From assembly GCF_051622035.1 (NCBI RefSeq), contig NC_135358.1, positions 9,589,001 through 9,653,000 on the forward strand: DNA of 64,000 bases, given 5' to 3'. The DNA comes from Arctopsyche grandis. Taxonomy: Eukaryota; Arthropoda; Insecta; Trichoptera; Hydropsychidae. Both the position numbers and the translations under genes were made by a program. The first letter of the stretch is position 1. Each line of letters begins with the position of its first letter. This document shows, piece by piece, positions 34,832 to 44,918 of this stretch. A model generated the notes under the pieces. The model was not told where the DNA came from. It saw only the letters and a program-made list of their open reading frames with translations, and ran no database searches.

Positions 34832-34866
34832 TATAAATAAGGCAGCGTGGAAAAATCATCTCAGTT
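34832..34866 (+). promoter_or_regulatory. TATA box and initiator of the WAP gene
   Basis: TATAAATA at 34832-34839 is followed about 22-25 bp later by ATCAGTTG, the arthropod initiator consensus, placing the start near 34861. A roughly 50-nt 5' UTR then leads to the ATG at 34913. Confidence 0.8.
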
Positions 34867-34912
34867 GCTCAACATCATCGCACTAGACAGCAATCTATAT
34901 CAACGAAAAAAA

Positions 34913-36720
34913 ATGGGTATGTAAATTATCATGTTAACTAATATTATTTTGCTTTTTATAAATAGGTATAATATTTACCATTAAAATTTTTTATTTGTAT
35001 TATATTTTACACAAATTATTATATGTACCTATATGTACATATGCAGTTGTGCTTTACATACAATTTCGACAGTTATATTAATTGAAAAATTCAATTTAAT
35101 TACATATATTGATTTTTTAAAATTAAAATAATTAATTAGCTTCACCTCAGATATATTTGATTGAAAGGTCATCATCAATCGCTGTGATTTAAAGAAATGT
35201 TTATGTACAACACTTATCATATTTAAGTGCATTTTTTTACGTAAATATTACATCATGTTGATATCAATCTAAATATTTGAATTCGTTTTAATTTTTTTAA
35301 AAACCGGTCATCCAAGTAAAAAACTTGTTTCGAGTAGCTTGAACCAGTTGATGTGTATTAGATTTCTTTGATTCTATTTTACAAATATTTTTTTTTAATT
35401 ACATTTATATAAAGAGCTAGTAAAATATTTTCCGTAAAGAAAATTATTTTTCACTTTTATGAATTTATTTGATTTTTAAATGCTTTTTATGATTACGAAA
35501 TTATGTTCACAATACATCTTATATCTATTTAAATAGCTACTGATCTACTGATAATTTTCTATTTTACAATTTAATTTAATTTGGTTAGTAATCATAGTAT
35601 TATATTATTCTAATGTTAATCTACAGCATAATAGGAAAAAGAGCTCAAAAACCTATTTACATTATGAATTTATAGAAAGTTTGCTTTCATTGAAAATTAA
35701 TTTGATAAATGTATGTATGTACATATTTATGAAACTACATTTTAAATATCTATTAATATGATACAAAGAATGTTATGTTTTAATAACAATAATATATTGA
35801 TAATTGCAATTCATATCAACAGTTTGCTCCACTTAATTATAATATTTATTGTATAATCAATAATGTAACATGTAATTTGCAAAATTATTGATAATAATTC
35901 CACATTTTTTTTTACAGCTAAAATATTTTTCCTTATCTTGAGTTTCTTCGTATTGGCGATATGTTTGACTGAAACGAATGCAGCCAGTAAGACATTCATT
36001 TAAAAACTTTTGTATTAAAAAAAATTAAAGCCATAAGGTCCACTTATATGAAAATTTTTACAGGCGGAGAATGCCCTGGAACCGCACAAATTTACTCGTG
36101 CAGTCCAAAATGCATTCAGGATACCGATTGTTCATATGGAAAGAAGTGTTGTCCAAATTCATGCAATACCAAGTCATGTGCTGAACCAAAAACCACGGGA
36201 TCATCTTCTGGCAAGGGTGGTTCATGTAAGTTATATTGAATGTTTTAATGTCTGGAATTTAATAGCGAGTAAAATTTTCATTGAATAAATTTTAATACAT
36301 ATTTCAATGTAAATATGTTTATAATAATTTTGAATATTCATGTTTTCTTAAGTTATTAGAATGAATATACATATACAAATACAATATTGCGCTATTTCGC
36401 AAAGTAGTTCACTTGTCTTATCATCGTCAAGGTGAAGATGAGGTGAACTTGTTTGAATCGACAAGTACATATATCCTTTTGTATGACCTTTAACAAGGAT
36501 TGTTTGTAAATTGAGGTCAACCGTTCTCTATTGCAAAATTTTTGAGCTCGCCGATGTAACCGAAATTACCTTCCTCAATGTAAAACCTATTTCGAATAAT
36601 TATACGATTTATATTTTAGCTGGTGGATCTGGCAGCTATTGCAACAATGTCAAATGTAACTCATACGAAAAATGCGAATTGGACCGTTCAACTAAACGCA
36701 TGAAATGTGTAAGATCTTAA
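34913..36720 (+). CDS. Secreted WAP four-disulfide-core protein, 4 exons
   Basis: Coding exons are 34913-34916 (ATG plus one base), 35918-35986, 36064-36225 and 36620-36720, giving 111 aa. The N-terminus MAKIFLILSFFVLAICLTET is a signal peptide. Exon 3 encodes one WAP domain with eight cysteines in order (ECPG, YSC, PKC, TDC, KKCC, NSC, KSC). A Ser/Gly linker (TTGSSSGKGGS) joins exon 4, a short 4-Cys module (YCNNVKCNSYEKCELD, then MKC). WAP proteins are commonly protease inhibitors or antimicrobials, but no inhibitory loop can be assigned by eye. Tiny first exon and strong TATA promoter fit an inducible, highly expressed secreted product. AATAAA lies at 36904. It converges with the M13-like gene. 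Confidence 0.88.
35475..35670 (-). repeat. Intact copy of the dispersed repeat at 385-1065
   Basis: Reverse-complement match to both halves of the interrupted copy at the left end of the window (for example CAGTAGATCAGTAGCTATT and TTGAGCTCTTTTTCCTATTA). It lies in WAP intron 1. It shows the pre-insertion state of the split copy. Confidence 0.8.
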
Positions 36721-36903
36721 GATGTATGCTCTTTTTCAAATTGCAATCCGACACCACTACAGCATGAAATATGATATTTTTCATTTGATTGTTATTTGCA
36801 ATACACATTCTTGAATTTTTGATTTAGTGTGCATTCTGAGTTTTGTTTGTTATTTTTTTTAGTGTTTATAATATTAATAATTAATAATTATATGTTTGCA
36901 TGA

Positions 36904-36909
36904 AATAAA
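36904..36909 (+). terminator. AATAAA polyadenylation signal of the WAP gene
   Basis: Canonical AATAAA 184 bp after the WAP stop codon, followed by T-rich sequence. The converging M13-like gene ends about 240 bp further on. Confidence 0.65.
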
Positions 36910-37145
36910 AGTGCTTTTGATATTTTACTTTTTATTTCATTTACTTCGATACGTCAATATTGAATTGTATTACGTATTATACATACATATATCCTATATC
37001 ACAATTTGATAAACCATTCAAATACACATTCATTTTTTCATAATACATACAAGTTCATTTATATAACGACAACGATTCATACATTTTGTATTAAAAACAC
37101 ACAAGTAATATACATATATTATATATGTTTTATAAATTGTTCAAT

Positions 37146-40100
37146 TTAGTCCATATCAGTTACGTCGTTGGCTCCATAGTCTTCAGATTGCCATGGAAAT
37201 TCGATTACTCCTTGCATAGGTAAATTTTGACTGCATTTAAATGTTTCAGAGAATTGTTTATAATTTATTGCAATAGTATTACTTCTGATGAGTGGATGTA
37301 ATTTTAAATCTTCAAATAGCTCTATTATATATGTTGACACTGGACGCTTTGTGCAAAATTGTTGGGTCAAGTGAATAAAGAACAACTGTAACATAATATG
37401 ATATCAAGAATTAAATTTTGGATCAGCACATATGTAAATACATAATATAAAATCTTCATTAAATTGTTTTCACCTCAAAAGCAGTCTTGTTGACCCATAA
37501 AACTGGAACATCGTCATTCAATAATCTTTTATATGTCATAAAAGCAAGTTTAGCTCCAGCGGAATCGGTGATTCTTTCTATTAGAAACTGGTCAACGTTT
37601 ATCTAAAACATTTTTAAGTATTGACTTATATTTTTCACTATGAATTTGTGTCTTTATAATTTCACAATTTTCATTAATATTTATAACTATTTAAGAGTGT
37701 CTTACATTGAGTTTGACTTTTCGATCATGAAATTTGTCTTTTATGTTCATTTCCATGATTTTATTTGTAGTTTCCCTATCGTTCGTGAACATTTTTATGC
37801 CAATAGTTTCTAAATAAAACATCATTTCTTTGGCTAGTTTGAATCCAATATCAGACATTAAGAAATATTTTGGTGCTTCGGGTGACATTATGAAATATTC
37901 TATAGCACCCATTGGTACGACTAAAAATAAAATAAATTGTAATTTTGAAACTATTTTTGATTAAAAATGTTTGGTATAATTGTTTTCTTTAACAACATTC
38001 ATGTTTGTTAGCTCTTTCTCTAAAGAGCCTTTCTATTTTAAAATGTGTTATTGAATTTAAAAACTGATAATGTATTTTTGTATAATTTGTTATTAAATTC
38101 AAGAGCATGTAGGATGTTTTATATTATTAAATAAGTTTTTTATTAACTTTATTTATAACTTGTGAATGCTTTATAACATATATGTAAAAAGAAAATTCAT
38201 ACCTATATTTGCTCGGCGTTCCATTACAGTTTTAATATCTGTATCGTATGGGAGCTTTATATAGGTCCACCTGAAAACAAATTGATGCATGCTTTAGTGA
38301 AATAAATATTGGTTGTGGCTATTTGCAGGTACTATATCTGCGAATTATTGGCTATTTGTAGGTACTATATCTGCGACAGTCGCAAAGCCTTCTGCGCATG
38401 CGCGTTAACTGTCACTGTCAGCGTGTTTACTGATAATATTTTGTTTTAAACCTCTTAAAATTTTGTTCGAACTCATTAAGTGACGTAGTATGAACGATTG
38501 ATTAAACATATAAGATTAAAATAATGAACGATTGACCAAACAAGTCTAGCATACATTAAATGTAAGAAATTATAATCGGATTATTAGTTCACGCGCATGC
38601 GCAGAAGGCTTTGCGCCTGTCGCAGATATAGTACTTGCAAATAGCCAATAATTCGCAGATATAGTACCTGCAAATAGCCACAACCATAAATATTGGTAAT
38701 AAACTAATTGAAACAATGGCACATACATTTTTTCTGATTCTGTTAGAATGCTTCCATACGATTCATACATCAATGTGCGATAACGTTTTTGTAGCTCTCC
38801 AGCATTGTGAATAAAGCAGTTGGTTAAATTCACCTGAAAGAATCAAAGCAATAAATCAGAAAATGTAATACATTAAGTAAATAAAAAATACGGTTAGATT
38901 ACTTCTCTAAATTGGTTGTTCCATATAACTTTATTTTGCCAAGGTTTATTTAGAATTGTAAACGTCATCATTTTTTGTATTTCTTTCAGGGCTCTTGCTC
39001 GATCTCGATCTTCAACTAATATATCACCACGTTGTAGTTCGGCTTCCAGAGTTGATCTCAATTTTTTGAAAACATAAGTTACAACTTTGTCTGCTTTTAA
39101 AATGTCCTCATTGTCAAATGAATCTATATATAGTGATGAACTAACGTCGCTCATCAAACTACTGGCAGTTTTCAAACAGTAAATGTGTCGATCTAATGCT
39201 TGTCGTCTGTGTAGTATGAAATCTCGGTATATGTTGTGAGTATACATTGCTAAAACAGCATTGTAAATTTGCCTGAAAGTATTATAATATAGATAATATA
39301 CTTACAACAAATACATCTGCTACATCGATTGGTGCATACCTTTTATCAATGACGGAAATATTTTGCATTATATCATGAAGATTTTCTATAAAATAGGCTT
39401 CTATTCTTAAATCATCTTTTGTATATCCCAATATTGTTATAAACATGTGATCCCAATCAAGCTGAAAGTAGCTTAATATGTATATAAACACATTTATTAT
39501 ACTATATAATTTTATTACTATTTATCATTCAGAAATATACTAACAAATGGTAATTTTTCTTTTAATGTTTCCAGAGTAATATATTCTGAAGTTTTTGCTG
39601 TTAATTTTTCCATATATTCAGAAGGACGAGGTGATAACTGCAAAATTATATCTTAGTGTAATTATTATGAGCATAAATCTTTTATAGGTATTTTTTTTCA
39701 ATTTTAATTATGATTACAATAGACTAGAAAATATTTTTTTTCTGAAAAAAAAGCATGTTACATTATATAATAATAAATGTATATGTTCATACCGACTGTA
39801 TTACGTTAATGACATTTCTTTCCAGTGTATTCAAAACTTCTTTAATGTGAGAAGCACTATTGCTTGATTCAGCAAAAGCGTTTACGTATTCCAGAGCTGC
39901 TTTTGTTGTTGCAATATAAGAAGTTGAATTATATTCACATTCCTTGTATTTGGAATACATTTCATTTAAATCAACGTTGTTTTCTGTAGATCTAATTTTA
40001 AACAAACATTCTTCAGAGTACAAGTTGTTGCCCATGACAGATTTCAGAATGGTATCATAGCTGGTCGGTAAAATAGCCAAACCAAAAGTACCCTCATCTT

Positions 40101-42458
40101 TATCTATTTCAAGACGAACATCGAAAAGAGTAATGAAGTTTCTATTCAATAAATCAGTCACAAGTTCGCAAAGGCGAGGAATGTCCCCAGGATCGGCAGA
40201 TTCATCATAAAACTTCCCAATGGATTTTATTTGGGATTGCAAAGCTTCCACTGAAACATGTAAAGCCATATAAGATTTTATTTAAAGCACATACCCAATT
40301 GAAATGTTATAAATTTCTTACCACTAGACTTTTCCTCTCGTATAGGATCAAAGTCGAAACACGATGTGTAGTAAGTCTTGAAATATTGCATGTATTCTGG
40401 ACTAGTTGAATTTATTTTATTAAATTCATCTAAAAGGTGTTAACGATATTTATATATATTGGGTTTGGTGCAAACGATCGACAAGCGCCAGATTGACTGA
40501 ACCACAGATTAGCTGGATGGTTGCTTTAAACGCAATTCTCGACTTCACGAATGATAGATTGCACATCAGATGACGAGTAACCTTTCGATGTGCACAGATG
40601 CAATTATTAAAATTGAGTTGGATCTTTCTGGTGAGTTAAATAAGGCAAAATTCGGAACTAAAGTATCAGAAGCACAGAACGTATACAGGGTAGGTATGTC
40701 GAGACTTCGGGTAGATTTCGCTTAGTGTAAGTGCGAGCAGTGCGCACGCATAAGGTGCACGTGTCGTTAATCTGTGGTTCAGTCTGTCTGGCGCTTGTCG
40801 ATCGTTTGCACCGCATCGATATATATTATATATACATATACTCTTTTAATTCATACATATGATAAAGTATTTTTTTCTTACCTTCAATACGTTTCCAGAC
40901 GTTAGAGTTCAAGTTTGGCTCAGCAATATATTCACTTTGAATTCCGTCACATGAAAATCGATAAAGATCGTCACAGGGAGATATATTGTGGTTCATTAAA
41001 CTCAAAATTTTACTGGCTCTTAATCGACAAGATGTTGTACTGCAAGTTTTTTCGTCGTCTTCGTTGAATATAATATTTGTTGCAGGTGTTGCTGTGTATG
41101 GATTTGAATAAGATCGATAAATTTTGGTTGAAGTTGTATTACCGATGTTTGAATATGATGAGGTAGTGCTGGCTTCATCTTTTAAATAATAATTTGAAAT
41201 GGTGTGCCCTGAGTATAATAGTTTTGTAACAGTCGTATTTTCAAAATTGTCAGTCGTGTTTTCATAATAGTTAGTCACATTTTTAATTGGCTCACTTATT
41301 TTTAGTGAAATAGTAGTTTGTTCTAATATGATTTCAGGCTCGTTTGTAGTTGTTTCTATATTTGAATATAAATTATCTGTCATATATTCAGTTGACACAG
41401 AATCTTCAGTGATGATTTCAGAATCTGTATTTTTTATTACAGAACTTCCCGTTACTAGTACAGATAGGTTATCTATTTTAAGTGTTGAATTTTCCATAAA
41501 TGAGATTTCTGTTTCTGATGTAGTAGATGAGTAATCTATTTCGGGTGCTTTTGTATTTTCCACTAAATAGCTTCCCGTTGCTGGTTCAGACCATGAGTTA
41601 TCTATTTCAGGTGTTGAACTTTCCATAAAATTGATGTCTCTTTGTGATGTAGATGATGAGCGATCGATTTTGGGTGTTCTTGTATTTTCCATAAAATAAC
41701 TTTCCGTTACTGGTGCAGGCGATGAGTAATTGATTTCAGGTGAAGTATTTAAACTATTAATATTATTATTCTCATCGATGTAATCAGAATCGATAAATTC
41801 TGTAGTTTGAGCCTGGAAAAAGTGATTGTTAAAAGTTATGTTTGATAAAAATGTAAAATTTAAAAATTCATTGTTTGATTAAATTTGGGCAATTTTATTT
41901 TTACATAATCTCACCAAGATAACATTTTCAGTGCTACTACGAAAATGCACATTTTTTGCTATTGTGGTTGATTCTATTTCTAGTTTGCTATTATTTTTAG
42001 CATTTGTATTCTGTGTGCCATTTATCATTTCGAATTCTTCAAAGATTTCTTCAGAATGACCTTTAGATTTTACTACTGTAGTTGTTTCTATTTCATAAGT
42101 CGTCATCAGTATTTTGCTATTATTTTTAATGTTTATATTTTGTGTGCCATTTACAATTTCAGTATCTTTTATGATTTTAGAAGAATGACCCTTAAAATCA
42201 AAAGTAATTACATATTTTAAAATCAAACTACACCATTCTCTTTAATATAATAACTTATAAATATGTATCATATGTGCATATATGTATGTATACCTGGGCA
42301 TTGTCTGTATCGTATGGGTGTCTAAAGTTCCATGTTAGCAACAGAATTAATCCACAAAGTGTTGCAAATATTAAAAGTGTGCAAGTGCAAGTCTTCCAAG
42401 ATGTGTCGTCCGTCCCTCTTCTGCGTGGATTTTGAAAATCATAAGTACCCCTTGTCAT
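37146..42458 (-). CDS. M13 (neprilysin-family) pseudopeptidase, type II membrane protein, 13 exons
   Basis: Minus-strand coding exons are 42458-42294, 42190-41915, 41812-40882, 40429-40322, 40250-39793, 39637-39545, 39461-39340, 39272-38903, 38833-38727, 38270-38203, 37920-37706, 37602-37474 and 37385-37146 (1093 aa; neprilysins are about 750). A short cytoplasmic end precedes one membrane helix (LLIFATLCGLILLLTW). Then comes a roughly 350-residue Ser/Thr/Asn/Glu-rich stalk with many N-glycosylation sequons and internal repeats. The M13 domain opens with CSTTSCRLRASKILSLMN and SPCDDLYRFSCDG. In the catalytic region the family HExxH is replaced by K930-EMM-F934: both zinc-binding His are gone and the Glu stays. 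The downstream ExxxD is kept as E980-RIT-D984. The C-terminal CxxW is missing. It should be unable to hydrolyse peptides and more likely binds ligands or partners outside the cell. The frame is intact throughout. Confidence 0.87.
38311..38685. mobile_element. Mutator-like MITE with 9-bp target duplication, copy 2
   Basis: Exact ATAAATATT on both sides (38302-38310 and 38686-38694). Ends GGTTGTGGCTATTTGCAGGT are inverted and each arm has the tandem GGCTATTTGYAGGTACTATA pair, as in the copy at 29678. It lies in intron 9 of the M13-like gene. Confidence 0.88.
40461..40812. mobile_element. TIR element, GGTGCAAACGATCGA family, copy 2
   Basis: Left end GGGTTTGGTGCAAACGATCG and right end CGATCGTTTGCACC are inverted repeats extending through AAGCGCCAG and CTGAACCACAGATTA. 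The interior matches 24471-24795. It lies in intron 3 of the M13-like gene. No transposase is present and the target duplication is not clear. Confidence 0.78.
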
Positions 42459-42939
42459 TTTTTATTTGTTTGAACTGAACACTATATCCTTTAATTTTGT
42501 AAGCAGAAAATTTGAATACAATATAATGTAACGCTCCTGTACCATATTCAATACTGAATACAAATAACATATTTTAATTTTAGTTTCCCACTCGACAGGA
42601 AACAAATTAAACCACAACTTCCGTTGATTTCTTTTAATAAAAATGTTATGCGGTTGTTTTACCAAATAATTATTTTACTGAGACTCGTTATCTCGGTTGA
42701 TAGAGTAAGGTTATCAGTTTGTTACTGAATCAATTTAAGTAATTATTTTATTAAAACGCATACATGAGAATTATTGATGGGCTAACTATTGATAAACGAT
42801 ATAACTGAGATGGCTAGTATAGAAGATTTAATATGGACAAGCTAAATATGTACCTACTAGTAGGTTCTACTTATTGATAATTTGAAATTTTATTCAATCT
42901 TAAAAGTTGTAAGATTGAAAAAATCTTATTATACTAATA
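42459..42939. other. 5' flank of the M13-like gene
   Basis: AT-rich, with no recognised gene. The promoter of the M13-like gene should lie here, but no convincing TATA/initiator pair stands out. Confidence 0.4.
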
Positions 42940-43310
42940 TAACGCCCAAAAACGCAAATATCGGAAGGCAAAGATCGAAAAATCGAAAGATCTTAAGTCG
43001 AAAGATAAAAAAAAAGGGTGCATGGTAAACGGTACTATGTATATATAATATATATGAGTGGCATGCGGTGAAATTCTCTCTCTTTTTGTCATACAGCCTT
43101 GTTTAACGTGCGCGCGCAGAATACGGGAGGAAAAGCCTGTTCCTCTTATTCCGGTTGTATCCTGCTCGCGCAAATTAAGTGAGTATGTACGACGGGGGGA
43201 GAGACCCTTTTTTTTATCGTTCGACTTAAGATCTTTCGATTTTCGATCTTCGCCTTCCGATATTTGCGTTTTCGGGCGTTTCACTTTCGGTCCCGTGAGG
43301 TAGACCCCAA
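42940..43310. mobile_element. TIR element, GGTCYMCCTCACGGGACC family, copy 2
   Basis: About 90% similar by eye to 20556-20952 over CGCAAATATCGGAAGGCAAA to TTTCGGTCCCGTGAGGTAGA. The left terminal 20 bp or so is missing, so it is truncated on that side. Confidence 0.75.
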
Positions 43311-43679
43311 TTTTACATAGTATTTTTAAATACTACATATTTTATTCCAAAAAATATTTTAAATGCACCTGGGGTCCTCCATTTACTTGATCCACCACTG
43401 TATGTATGTATGTACATATATGTTCTTAATTTTTCTTTCGGGCTATATGGCTAAGTAAAAAACATTTTTATATATGAACATACATATACATATATGCAAG
43501 TTATATATAGAATTACAGCAATATTTTTTTCTCAAGCCCAGACAATTTCAAGAAAGTGAAACAGAAAGTGAGCTCCTTTTACGCAATTTTAGAATAAGTT
43601 ATATACACATTGGACTCAACATGCTAGCTGACGTTATATCGTTACGCTCTGTAATGTACATACATATATTTATATACGG
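43311..43679. other. Short spacer with microsatellite
   Basis: No gene is seen. Near 43370-43400 the text CCTCCATTTACTTGATCCACCACTG looks like the right end of a decayed hAT-type element. TGTATGTATGTACATATATG follows. Confidence 0.35.
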
Positions 43680-43865
43680 TTTACAAAAAGCGATCTCACT
43701 CAAGTCACTAAAATTTCGATCACGGAACATCTAGACCCAAAAACTCCATCAATTGAAAGCACGCGAAATATTGTACTAACGAGAACTCGAATGCCAGATG
43801 TTCCATGATCCAGATTTTAGTGACTTGCACGATATCGCTTTTTGCGGAATAATCCGTTTACCGTA
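43680..43865. mobile_element. MITE of the GATCACGGAACATCTGG family, copy 2
   Basis: Arms AAAAAGCGATCTCACTCAAG...GATCACGGAACATCT and their inverted partner (GCCAGATGTTCCATGATCC...AGTGACTTGCACGATATCGC) form a hairpin. The right end finishes GGAATAATCCGTTTACCGT. It has no coding content. Confidence 0.72.
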
Positions 43866-44409
43866 CATATGTACATATGTAAGATGATTTTGCCTTGCAC
43901 TCGCCCAGAACTTGTCTTGTGCCGAATAGTGCGTTACTGTATAGTATCAATAGAAACTGTCGTTTACGTGAAATGCTGTGCTGTGCTCTAGCCGTGAACT
44001 GCTGGATTGTATGAATAGACCATAAAGAGTGGCAATGTTTTATAACAGAGAAGCTTTTTTTTGTATTCAAATTTAAGTGCATCAAATTATATTATGATTT
44101 TCAACATATACTTAAAGAATATGACAAAGAAGAATAATTATACTAATTTAAAAACCAATTATATTGAGGCTGTGGCGAATGAATTTTTATTGCTGTGTGT
44201 AGCTGCAGAGCTATTTGTTTCTAAACGTAAAATTCTGCTACACTTTAATATATTTATTGTTCAAAGCTTTGTGAGTGAAAATTATGTTGTAAGTCATTAA
44301 TTAATGTAAAAGAGTTCAAACCTTTTACTGTACTTGGGAATGTGAATGATTTTTCAAAGAGATTTATATTGTAGCTTTAATTAGATATTTTATAGTTATT
44401 AATTAGTTG

Positions 44410-44660
44410 GTGGTACAGGGGCGTATTCAGAAAATTGGCAAGGTGGGGCCATTCATAATTTGTAATAGATTGATACACACACGCACACATATACAATTTT
44501 TTCAATAATAAAACATTTTATCAATTATTTATTTTAACTGAATTATAAAAACACAAAATACATAATTTTAATTGTATACGATTACATTATATAATTCTTA
44601 AGGGTGGGAATCATTAGCCCCATGCCCTCCCTCCCCCTGGATCCATCAGTGTAGTCATTT
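44410..44660. mobile_element. Possible hAT-type remnant
   Basis: Left text CAGGGGCGTATTCAGAAAA and right text CCCTGGATCCATCAGTG resemble the inverted ends of hAT elements that start CAGGGGCGGATCCAG. The ends are diverged and I see no exact 8-bp duplication, so this is tentative. Confidence 0.4.
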
Positions 44661-44918
44661 GAGTCTAATTAATAAAATGTTGAGTCAGTACAATTGTATA
44701 TTATTTTTACTAATTTAAAAACTCGTACTTGCTGTTATTTGTTTTTTTTTACCTAAGTAAGTACCTACCCATGTTGCAAGAAGTTGTTTAGAGAGATTTA
44801 TTTTTGTAGTATGAGCATCGGCAATTGGTAGTAGCGGCTGAGAGTTTGCAGTGGGCAGTTGGTAGCCGATCGCGAGTTCGATTGGCTGCACTGCTCGGTC
44901 TCTGAACGTGCCGGCGCC

